This document shows positions 39,101-51,500 of a stretch of 64,000 nucleotides of DNA, one piece after another. The position numbers and the translations under genes were made by a program. The DNA lies in assembly GCA_028829895.1 (NCBI GenBank), contig CM054180.1, positions 91,575,135 to 91,639,134 of the forward strand, in the 5' to 3' direction. The DNA comes from Sinotaia quadrata. Taxonomy: Eukaryota > Mollusca > Gastropoda > Architaenioglossa > Viviparidae. The notes below the pieces were generated by a model that did no database searches, had not been told where the DNA came from, and worked only from the letters and a program-made list of their open reading frames with translations. Position 1 is the first letter of the stretch. Every line of letters starts with the position of its first letter.

Positions 39101-42100
39101 AAATGTACAACAGCTAATCAAGGCTATAAGGGAAATGTCTAATACCTAATCTAGGATATAAGGGTAAAGCAAGCTTCTAATGGTTAATCTAGGTTATAAT
39201 AATATAAAGGAAAAAGAAAATATTTAGGGGGGGGGTTCTAATAGCTAATCTAGGCTATAACTGTATAAGGGAAAAGAAAAATATCTAGTAGCTAATCTAG
39301 GCTATAAATGTCTAATATCTTACCTGTTAGGGAAAAAAGAAATGTTTAATAACTGAGCTAGGTGAAAAAACTCTAAAACCTAATCTAGGACATAAGAGAA
39401 AAAGAAATGTTTAATAGCTATAACTAGAAAATGTCTAAACTATTAATAGTCAAGAAAATGCCTAATCTAAGCTAATGAAGAAAAAAGAAAACCTGGCTAA
39501 TCTAAACTATAATGAAAAAGAAAATGTTTATGGCTATAAGAAAAAAGAAAATTTAATACTTTTAATAGCAGATGTAGGCAACTAGTTATAAAGAGCAATT
39601 TATTGCATATCTGTTCTGCCTTTATATGCTTTATATAGGATGGGCCCAAAGTAGGATACAGTACTGATCAGATCATGGCATTTTATTTTATTTATTTTAC
39701 ATTTTAAGCACCTAAGAGACTAAGCAGTACTGTATACCTACTTCTGGTCCACTGTATATTTCTACAGAAATAATATGATCATAGAAATACCTATGCCTCC
39801 CAACTCTGCCCAGGTAAATCAGTCAAAATGTAAATATAACAATAACAATTAAACATAGACAATGTACAAATGATCAAAGGATAGACTGCTATTTTTTTAT
39901 TTTTTAAAATATAAAAAAGATTTTCTGTTATCCACATTATCATTTGACTTAGTATGACTAAAACTAACTGCTGGTTAATTAAGTTGTAAATAATACTAAT
40001 CAATAATATTTTTTTAGAACAACTGAGTTTGCTATCAAATAACATTTTTAAAATTTACACAGGCAACTTAGTACAATTTATCCACAAAATTAATTTACAC
40101 TGAAAATAGACAATAACCCAAAATTAATCAAATCAACATGAATATATGCTAACAGTTTATAACAATAAAAGCCCCACATGAATTAATCAAATCGCCTGAA
40201 TACACTGGCAGTTTTTTCAAAAACTCTCATATTCTAAATTAATCAAATCATCTCGGTGTTTACTGGAGGCATTTTTTAAAAAACAACATATCATGAATTA
40301 ATCAAACCATCCTCAATGCACACTAGAAAAAGAAAACCTTATCCATATTTCTGAGAAAGCGAATTTGTCATTCATCAATTGGATATCAAATTAAAAGATA
40401 ACACTGTAAATTTTAATGCTTTTATGTATAACTGTTTATAAATATCTGACTGCAAAGAAGGTTATGATCCTTATGATTTTACACACTAGCTACTGAATTA
40501 GATCATCTGTCAGCAAGGAAGCCTTTGAGAGTATTAGCATATAACCTTAATTATTATGTCCACAGATTTTATCAAAAAGATTATTTAAAAAATGGCTATA
40601 TTTTGATGTAATAACCAGTAGCACTATTGACCCTTTAAAAATAAAGTATTAGACTGTTACTTACTTTTTATATTCCTCTACAAGCTTTTTCAACTGGGCA
40701 TCCCGTTTCTTAAGCTTGGTACTACGTTCCACTGCTTCCTTCTGCAAAGTTTCCATGGTGATTTGAGTTTCAGACAAAATGAGTTGCTTTTCTTTGACAA
40801 GACTTTCACTTACTCTAACACGATCTTCTGATTCTTTGATTTTACTCTCCAGGTCTCGAACACGGCCTTCTAGTGTATGAGCCAGGGCATCTGCACGATG
40901 AGCAATGCTTTCATTCATCCATGCACGTTCTTCAGCTTCTTTTACCTGCATTTCTAGTTGCTGTACATTATTCCGTGTCTGATTAAGTACAGTCTTGGCA
41001 TCCTGCTCATGTATCCGAGATGTTTGCAAGTTCTCTTGCAAATCCTTAATCTTATCTTCACATTCCAAAACATGCTGTTGATATTCCCGCATGCATAGTT
41101 CATAATGTGCCATGCGCTCTTGATAATGCTGAGCTCGCTGCTCTAGTTGCGAACGATTCTCTTCCTGCACATTACTATTCAACTCATGTTTTTCTAACTT
41201 AACTTTTACATTTGCTAGTTCATCTTCCAAGAACTTAATGTGTTGCTTTAGTTCTGCATCATTCAACTCCAGCTTACGATTGCATTCTTGAGAGTGAACT
41301 AGCTCTGTAGTGAGTGTCTGGTACCTTTGTGTGGACTCTTCAAGCTTCTGTTTTATTTCAGACAATTTCTGATCTGATTCTGTTAGCTTATGATTGGACT
41401 CTGACAGTTTAATGTCAAGATCTTGGCTAAACAGCTTTAATTTGCTTAACTCTAACTCTTTAGCAGAACACAGCTGTTTGGATTCTGTAAGCTGTGCGGA
41501 TGAGTGCTGCAAATTTTCCTGTAGATTAGTTAGCTCAATTCTGAGGGTACCTTCATGTTGCAGTGACAATTCCAGCTGTGAGCTTAGGTCTCTGAGCTGT
41601 TTCTGTAGATTTTTAATAACTGTATCATGTTCCTGTCTTTTCTGTACATCACCTGCCTGAAGTACTGATAAATTATTACGTAGCATTTCTGTTTCCTTTT
41701 CTAACAGTTCTAGATGTAATTGTGTTTCTGTGATGGTATGTTGCTGTTCAGTAATGATGCGTTCCTGATCAGAGACAATGTGTTTCTGTTCAATAATAGT
41801 GTGTTCTTGTTCCTTGACAGAATTTCCATAAGTAGTAATAGTGACTTTCTGTTCAGAAATAGTGTGTTCTAATTCCTTGATAGAGTTTCCAAAAGTAGTA
41901 ATGGTGTTTTTCTGTTCAGAAATAGTGTGTTCTAGTTCCTTGATAGAGTTTCCATAAGCAGTAATGGTGTTTTTCTGTTCAGAAATAGTGTGTTCTAGTT
42001 CCTTGATAGAGTTTCCATAAGCAGTAATGGTGTGTTTCTGTTCAGAAATAGTGTGTTCTAGTTCCTTGATAGAGTTTCCATAAGTAGTAATGGTGTGTTT

Positions 42101-42508
42101 CTGTTCAGAAATGATGTGCTCCTGTTCCTTAATAGTATGTTCATATTTAGTGATAGTGTGTTCAAAGTTAGTGATGGAGTGTGCATTCTCAGTAATCAAT
42201 GACTCTTGATGGACCAATTTGTCTTGCAGTTCAGTCAAAATGCCTTCTAACTCACATATACGATGGACATGCTGATCATTAAGGATTGAAGTTAGCTGTG
42301 CAGCTGTTGACAGAAATCACACAAAATTTTAATGTTAATTTTTTTATAAAAATTTGAGTCAAGTACACTTCTCTTTATCTGGTAAACAGCAATCTTCATG
42401 ACAGGAATCAAATTTAAAAGAAAAATTAATACTTGTATTTTTCTTTCTTATAAGCCAGAGTTACAAGTATGCAAGTGTTTATATTATCATGTGTGTGTAT
42501 TGACGCAG

Positions 42509-42551
<43 letters not shown>

Positions 42552-45500
42552 CACTTTAATAGCTAAGTACTGCATACAAATACCACCACATGTTTCTCTA
42601 ATTAGTCACTGTATTACTTACACTATGTGGTTCTCTAACTAGCCATTAAGTACTGAATATAAATGCCACTATGTGCTTCTGTAACTAGTCACTAAGTACT
42701 ACTTACACATACCATTATGTGCTTCTGTAACTAGCCATTAAGTACTGAATACAAATACCACTATGTGTTTCTGTAACTAGTCATTAAGTACTACTTACGC
42801 ATACCACTATTTGTTTCTGTAACTTAGTCATAAGCATTGTGCACACATAACCACTATGTGCTTCTGTAACTAGTCATTTAGTACTGCATACAATTACCAC
42901 CATGTGCTTCTGAAACTAGTCATTAAGTTCTACTTAAACATACCACTATGTACTTCTGTGTAACTAGTCGTTAAGCACTGTATGCTTCTGTAACTAGACA
43001 TCAAGTACACCTACCACTATGTGCTTCTGTATCTAGTTGTTCCAGACGTGCTCTCAGTCTCTGAAGCTCTGCCAAATGCTGCTGAAGAAGCTGTGTTTCA
43101 TTATCACATATCTCCTCTCTTTTGTTATCATCTGGTGTCACTTGGACACCAAAAGAGTGACAAAGCCTGTCATAAACTTGCAGTTCTTCACGTAGAGTGC
43201 GGTTCACATCTGTCAACACCATTACTTTAGCCTGAAGGTGTGAAGTTTCATCAGTCCTTAGTGATTGATTATTGTCTTCACTGTGCTGCACCTCACCTCC
43301 TGCACTCCTTGCCTGTCCACTGTCCCCTCCACTGCCCTCGGGGTGGATGTCTGTGCAGGCAGTTGACCTAGTCAATTGAGATGTTTCTGTAACAGCACGT
43401 CTAACTGAAAATGCTGTATTAGTACGAGCTTGTGAATTAGGCGAAGTACTCCAGGTACTGTCGTGACGATATGAAACCCCAATGGGCAAAATGCTCTCAG
43501 AGAAACTGGAGTAGGTAAGATTATCAGCTGTCAAATTATGTACTGTGTCAGCATCTAGGTTTCCAGACAAGGCCAAGTCTACATGAATAGGCACGAGTGA
43601 TAAGTTGGTGGGATACTCTGAAATTGTAGAGTGCATAGTAGTGGTCATATTGTTATTCCATGTTGACAAAGAAGTATGTGAAGGTTCAGAGTTAAAGTGG
43701 CTTTGAGTTCTGGAAGTGTCAATTAAATTGACTCCATCTTGCTCATCTGTATCTTTACCAGCTTCCACTTCATCATCATGCCACCTTTCATGCCGCAGAC
43801 GTTCCACTGACAAGGAGAGATTTTTGCAAAAATGCTCAACAAATGTTTTTGAAGTGTCATCCATCTTTGTGCCATGCTGCCTGTGGTGTGCTGACTCCTG
43901 TGACTTGGATTTTGATTCCCAATCCTTTAATTCCTGGGAATGTCTGAGAGAGAAGATAAAATATCATTAGATCATATGATAAACACAGCATAAAAAGATA
44001 AATAAATTTTCTATACAAGAGATATGCATGTCTTTCATCTACATTGTGCAGAAGAGTGCTCAGACTGGCATCTCTTGCACTGGTGAATTGTATAGACTGA
44101 CATATGATCCAAAGTGCTTTAGTAAATCTTATAGGTGGTACCCTTAATAATGGCTTCTAAAAGGAAATCTGCAGCTGTGATGTCAGTGGTAGAACTCTAA
44201 AATCCAGGAATCAACAATTAGAAATCATGATGCATTTAACCCACAAAGCGATAATTATAAGTCATTATTCATTCTAAAAGTGGTAAACTCGATAGCTCAA
44301 GAAGCAAGAATTAGAAATAAAATCATTATGCATTACAAACTGCTAGAACTCTATAACCCATGCTGCAACAACTAGAAGTCGTGATGCAATTAAAAAGTGG
44401 TATAACTCTGTAATCCATGAAGCAACATTTAGAAGTCATTATGCTTTTAAAAGTGAGAGAATAATCCACAATCCACAAAACAATTATTGGAAATCATGCA
44501 TTTAATTTTTACATAATTCCAGAGGTTAATTTTGAAGCCAATCAAAGGGTTTCTGCCAAGGCTTTCAAATAATTTTCCAGACCCTTTCCAGACCAAAAAA
44601 TGTTTAAATTCCAGAACTAAAACTAGAACAGTAATTCATAGTGCACCTAAATATGGCCAATAATTTGATAACCAAAATTTTGACAAAAACAATAGAGGCA
44701 TATAAATTTAAAATAATTTCAAAAGTAATTTTAAAAAAAAAAATCTCAACATGAACTAGACTGTAAAGAATGAAAATTATTATTTTTCAACCTACATTCA
44801 CAATTTAAAATATAAGTCATAAGAAAGCAATATCTCTTGTTAGTTTTAAAATATCTTGTTAATTTTTACTTTAATAATATTTTAATATATAAAAATATGC
44901 ACTATTTTAAACTTTGTTAAAAAATTAACAAAATATTTACTAATACAAAAATTTAAATAAAGCTCTTTTTATATCTGGTTATGGCTATAAAAATAAAAAC
45001 TTTGAAAATAAAATAAATTGTTATATTGTTTTTGCTAACCTTCCACCCATCCCACAAGAAATTAAATAAATTCATAATTTCACTATTTAAAAAACAATTA
45101 TTGCATACAGGCTTTTAGTAACATTTTCATTGTGTGGCAGAGTAAATTTGCCTCTCCAATTTTTTAATTTAATTGTTATATAAATTGTGAAACTGTCAGA
45201 GTGACCCGACTTAGGCACTCCTTATGATGGTATTTTTGAAAGTGTTCAGAATCGGAAGTAAACAACCTGAGTTGAGAATATGCTAAAAATTGCTGACGTA
45301 CTGCAAACCTTCCCAACTGGGTGAGTAGTTTTTATTATTCAATGGTTATGATTTATGAGAACAAGACCAGCCATTGGGCTGAGATTAAAAAGTTTATCTG
45401 TGTTAGAGAAAAATGCTGTCTGATCACTTTGAATTAGGAGTGGCAAGAAGAAATTTGGTCTTGAAAGGCAGCCATTAGCTTGATGGGGAGTTAACTGGTT

Positions 45501-48500
45501 GAGAGAGAATAGATGTAGAAATATTTCATGTATTTTGCTATTGATATGTTATACTCGTGTTTTATTTAGAAATGTACTATGTGAGTTGACTTTTATTTCT
45601 ACAAGTGTTTGAACTAGGTGGCTCTCATGTAGTTTGCTAGCCACTTGACATTGTTTTGATATGCTGTATTTATTAGGCTCTGTGTATCGGACTAATAAAT
45701 ACTGTTACATGAAACTGTAAGTTGAGACTGGAATGTAAGAAAGAATGGAGTTATAAAGCAATAAACTGGAAGATTAGCATTTGTTCTCTGATTATAGTTT
45801 GCAGAGACAAGTAGCCTTTTCTGTTTTTATTACAAAGTTTGATTTGAACATCCTGGAAGCTTAGCATATGTTCTCTGATTATATTTTGCAGACAAGTTGC
45901 CTTTTCTGTTTTCATTTCAACGTTTGATTTGATCCTCCTGGTATACTGTTTGTAAACTGCTGCAACAACCAGGGTAGACAGGGGAAATCATCTGCCACAG
46001 TGTGAGTGTAATGTAAAGAAATACACTACACTTCTTTGATGTATGGCAGCAAAAGTATGCTGACTACATGAACAATTTCTGGTACAGTGAAGTTACTAGA
46101 AATAGCTACAATTGTTGTTCTGCTTGAGGGAGCAAACTTCGGCAAAGGTGTCCAATAGTAACCTTGAGAGAATAACAGTGAAACAATTTCATATGTAAGA
46201 ATGTATTGCTGTCAACATTATATAAATGTCATAAAGAAATTTCCAATCATGAAGAAACTCTACTTTTATAAAACATTTATTTGCCTAACACTTACTGTTC
46301 TTTTAGCATGATTATCTGCTCTTGAAGGTCCTTTATAAGTAACTGTGCTTCTTGCATTTCCAAATCCTTGCTTGTGTTGCCTAAGGAATCATTGGCAAAA
46401 ACTGGGGAGAAACCTACTTAGACATGCACAAAATATATAGAAATAAAACAAAATTATATAAACCTACTTAAAATATGTATAAGACAAAGAGAGGAGTATA
46501 GTGAACTCCATAAAAACCCACTAAGACACAAACAAGACATATAAAAGCAAAAAATTAAAAAAATTAATCACAAATCATGGAGAAGCAAACTCAGAAAAAA
46601 CTACTTAGACAAACACAAAGACAGAGAGAATCAAACTAAATAAAACCTACTCAAACAAGCACAACACGAGAAGTAAAGCAAACTCAGTAAAAACTACAAA
46701 GACAAACATTAGAAATAGAGAAGTAAAGTGAACTCTGTAAAACTTACTTTTAGAGAATGTCAATTGCTCCTGAGACAAGAATATTAATTTTAGCACGGTT
46801 ACATTACATAAATATTAAAATATAAAAATTCAAACAAAGAAAGTTTATGGTTATAAAAGTAAAAGGGGTTTATACAATGCTAAGTCTAGTCATTTAAGTT
46901 ACAAGGAAAAGCAGACCTGTTGTTTTTCAGTTGGATTCCCGTGTAGGGCAAACAGAAATAATTAAATTAATTATTTAACTTGTAAATAGGACCCTACCTC
47001 CAATAGTGAGTAAAATCCCAATCAGTATCAATGGAAAGTCAAAAGTGAAACTAGTAAATCTTGACCCCTAGCAGGAATTTGCAGTACCGTATTTCATCAT
47101 GAATGAGAAAACATGGATCAAGGTGTGCGCAGGTGCCACATGACAAAGGTGATAACATAGATCAAAAGCAAATTTAAATTACTTCACTCGCAACTATCCT
47201 AGCTATGGCCAGAGAGAGGGAGTCTGGTCCAAAGGTAGTAACAATTCTGTGTGAATGTAAGAATCCAAAGACTAAAAAAGAGTATGTGATTTCTGTAACA
47301 GAATTCAAGAATTGTTGATACAGCGGTTTTTTAACCTTTGTTTTAGCAGAAACCAAAGGTGTGATATTTGCTCCAGTATTATATATGAGAGAATATAATT
47401 TTAAAACCCTTTTTGTGTGTGACTGATAATTAACCAATTGTAAACTGTAATAATGTTAAGTAGTGTGGCAGAGTAAATTTGCCTATCCCTATTTCTAAAC
47501 TTAATTGTTATATAAATTGTTAAATTGTTAAAGTGACCCGACCTTGGTCACTCCTTATAATGGTATTTTTCTAAGTGTCAGAGTTGGAAGTAAACAACTT
47601 GAGTTGAGAATATGCTAGAAACAGCTATGTAAAGCAAACCAGTTCCAACTAGATGAGTAGTTTTTATTATCTAATGGTTAAGATTTACAAGAACGAGACA
47701 AGCCAATGGGCTGAGATCAAAAGTTTACATACTGTAAAGAATTCTATTGTCTAATTACTTGAGTTTGGCTTGGGTCTTGAAAGGTGGCTGTTAGCTTAAT
47801 GGTGGATTAACTGAATGATTGAGAGAGAATGGACTTAAAAGTATTTTTTTGTGCATTTTTGCTACTGGTGTGTTATACTTGAATTTTAAGTAGATATATA
47901 TTATGTGAGTTGACTATTATTTCTACAAATTGTGAACTATGATGCTTATATGTAGTATGCTTAACATTTGACATTGTTTCTTTCTAGTGAACTTGTTCAT
48001 AAACTATTACACTATTTATTATGCTGTATGCATGTATTGGGCTAATAAATAATGTTGCAAGAAACTGAGGCTTGAATGTAAAAAAGAATGGAGTTAAAAA
48101 GGGATAAACTGGATAATCAGTGTTTGTTCCCTGATCATATTTTTACAGGGACAAAGCAGCCTTTCCTTGTGTTATTTGAATCTCTTGATTATAAACCGCT
48201 ATGAATGTAGAGAACATCTATTGCAGTGTGCAACTTTAAGGAATACACTACACTCTATTGATGTACGGTGGGTGGCAAGGTATGCTGACTATTTCAAGCA
48301 ATTTCTGGTACAAGCAAGTTACTAGAAATTGCTACAATTGTTGTTCTGCTTGAAGGAGTCTTACAGAGAATGAGTGCCCAGGTTAGCTTCAAGAGAATAA
48401 CAGTGAATCAGCATTTTTTCAATGTGAAGAGAAAAACGTGGAACTGAAGTGGACAATAAACTTGTGAATTGATACATAAAGCAAGTGAAAAAGACAACTG

Positions 48501-51500
48501 CAGCTTCGTCTATACAAGGTTATGCAGAAGCTATTATCGCTTACCTCTAATAACTCCATTCTGTTCTGTGATAGAACAAACCTGTTTTGTATTTACACAG
48601 GATTTTTTAATTGAATTTTAGGATATAAGACTGTGGAAGTATAAAAAATTATTTGAATGTGATTTCATGGAAATAGTGATGTCAAATAATCTTCATCATT
48701 GTATTTGTTATATTTAATTTGATTGCTGATTTCATAAATTTATTGTTATTTATTGACCTTACAAATATTGATAATCTTATTTTGGAGAAGAAAATGGGTG
48801 GATGGGGGCTAGCTGAATATTGATTAAAGATGGATTTATCTTCTCCTTTAGTAAGAAGTTTTCCATATATGGAAATATTGTGTTGACAGTAAATGTTTGT
48901 CTTTAATGTTGTGCAAAGAGAGAAAACGTTTACAGTGCCTGCATATCCACCAAGTGAGTGAGACGAGTGGGTCTGCTGGAGAATTATTAATAACATAAAT
49001 TAAGATTCTCATCACTTGTAATTAGTTATGGACAATTAATTAATTAATAATAATAATAGCCATTAACTAGGTGGCAGTGGCATACAAGTAGAATAGTATG
49101 TACATTTTAATCTATGATTCTTTTAAGTAGTGAACTTTGTCATTCAAAGATATCTGTCTCTGATACAAGTTCACAGCCAGTTAATTGTGGCAAAATATTT
49201 ATTACTGCAGGGTTAATTGCAGGGTTTCTTTTTCTTATTTTTCATTCTTCGTTCTTTCTGTTTGGTTGTGTTGTGGGTTTTCATTCCACTTCACTCACCA
49301 CAAGACCTTGGACACCTCAGATCCAGTCTACATCTAAGCTCTGTGTTGAGAGGCGAATGTGAAAAAATCATGACATCAGTGACATGAAAGAAATGTTGGC
49401 AGGTAGTGTTAACCTGATAAGTAATTCTCATGAGTTTTAGGGTCAATGAGTGTGTATTTGATTTGTATTAAATATTATAAGAGACTAAAGAAAAACTGCC
49501 CATGAATGATAAACTTTCTTTTGGGAAAAACTAGTAGAGTCCTTTATGGCTGGCTAGATCTCTCTGAGATAGTCAGATTATTTAAAATTATAACAGATGT
49601 AAATTTTGATTTGACTGTTATCTATTTTCCTTTTATAAATCCTCTGTTAATTTTTCACTCATATTCTAGTCATTCATAATCATCATTTTATGTAAAATTC
49701 ATCTAGTAATATGTGTATTGTCTCTGTTTTGTGCTATACTTTGTGAGGAATACTCACTGGGGCTTGTTGAGCAGCTGGAAGGTTGTTATCTCAAATGTTG
49801 TGCTTACCTAGATTTTAATTAATTTATGGGAAACCAAGAGACACAAGAAAAAAAAAATAGCACAGTAAACTCTAGCACAGTAAAACCTACCGAGATCTAT
49901 CTAGACATTTACAAGACACATGGAAGCAATGTGAACACAGTAAAACTTACTTAGACAAACGAGACACAATGAAGCAAAGCGAACTCTGTAAAAATTCACA
50001 TAGACACACACAAGTAATATGGCAAAACAAACTCAGGAAAAAACTACTTAAACAAACGAGACATAGAGAAGCAAAGCAAACTCTGTAAACCCTACTTAGA
50101 CAAACACGAGATAGTGAAGCAAAGTGAACTTGTAGAGGAGCAAAACAAACTCAGTAAAAATCTATTTAGGCAAACGCTTAGAAAAACATGAAACAGAAAA
50201 GCAAAAGTGAACTAGTAAAAACTGACACAAACATGAGAATAGGAAACAAATAGAGTAGTAAAAAAAAAAATACTTAGACAAACACAAGACACAAAAGCAA
50301 AACAAACTCAGCTACTGTAAACATGAAATGATCATGTGTTCAAAGTGAAAACAAATGATAAGTTGTATACAATACGAAGACAGTTAATATCATGTTAATA
50401 CCTAGTCCAAGCAGGTGTGTGAGAGGAGGCAGTCAAGCATGTAATACAGCAAAATTTGAAAAAAATTAATGGACAAATATGATAAAAATAAAGCAAGTAA
50501 TATTATGAATAAACACCTGATATATATAATTGGAAAATAAACATATATCAGTATTGTTATTATATTTTTTTTACTTATAAAATACTTGGAAGTACTGATA
50601 AATAAGAGAAATATGTTATGTCTATGATATTTTTGGCCTACTTACTTTTTACTTATATGAATCTTGCATTAACCTGATGCTATCTGATGTTGTATAATGT
50701 GTTGTCCTCCATATCAATGTACTCCAATAATCTAGCTGAGACAGGGGCAAAACTTTTCCTTCCAAATAAGCATTAACTGTTACTTTATATGATTAAATAA
50801 ATCTACTCTTATAGTTGTTTTTTATAAATTATCTGTTTTATTAATATTATAGATATGTATGTGTTTGTATTACATTTTAAGTCTGTCCCTTTCAAATCAT
50901 ATTGAGGTTTAGGCAGTGATTAAAGCTTAGGGTTCTTTAAAGTTAGTAAGCCTGAAAGTGAGTCTGAGAGAATTAAAAAGTTAGAGGAGTTGGAAACATA
51001 AATGTGTTTTAAGGTCAAGAGGAGGCATTTGATTTCTACTAAATATATTGAACTATGATTTTGAAGGCATTTTAAAGACTGCAGCAGCTCCAACCATTCT
51101 TCCCTATTTTAGATCCTTCACAAAATATATATTCAAAGCCAGAATATTTTTCAATTATTTCTTAATTTATTTCTTCTGTGCTTTAGGGAAGGTTCTTTTG
51201 TAATTGCATACAGGTGCTGTCCTAAATGCACCAGAGCAGAGCCAAAGACCCTGATGGTGCATTGGTTCTGACAGTTTTAAATATGATTTTTTTTGTGCAT
51301 ATCCATAATCCATAAATAAAACACATCCATAATTTAGGGTGGACAAGGGCTCTGTACAGATTAAGCAAGACAGCTTTATCAGAACCCCAATCAGTGTGAT
51401 AATATATTTAAGGCTCTTTGACAACTAATTTTAAGGCATTTAATATGAAAGGTAAGTTTACTATCAAAATTATAGATATTTAGTTTCTTCTACAACATTA

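Larger units (their letters stand above)
38591..40664 (-). other. Intron between exons g and h (about 2.1 kb)
   Basis: It contains an ATCT microsatellite (38717-38738) and a degenerate tandem repeat field (38880-39560). The part 39600-40660 is AT-rich with a loose AATTAATCAAATC(A/G) word recurring four times at 40110-40330; I see nothing else in it. Confidence 0.78.
43944..46295 (-). other. Intron between exons e and f (about 2.35 kb)
   Basis: It contains a degenerate tandem repeat field (44180-44510) and LTR-like repeat B copy 1 (45131-46187). The part 44520-45130 is AT-rich with nothing recognised. Confidence 0.8.

Noticed and set aside
41394..41660. 88-codon plus-strand Ser/Cys-rich frame
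   Set aside because: It is antisense to the coiled-coil exon g; Leu/Gln/Glu codons read backwards give this composition.
40661..42238. Reading exon g as a separate single-exon gene starting at 42238
   Set aside because: The frame is open upstream to a good acceptor at 42304 and joins exon f in phase; the apparent start is a TTG codon.
43716..43970. 84-codon plus-strand frame
   Set aside because: It is the shadow of exon f on the other strand.
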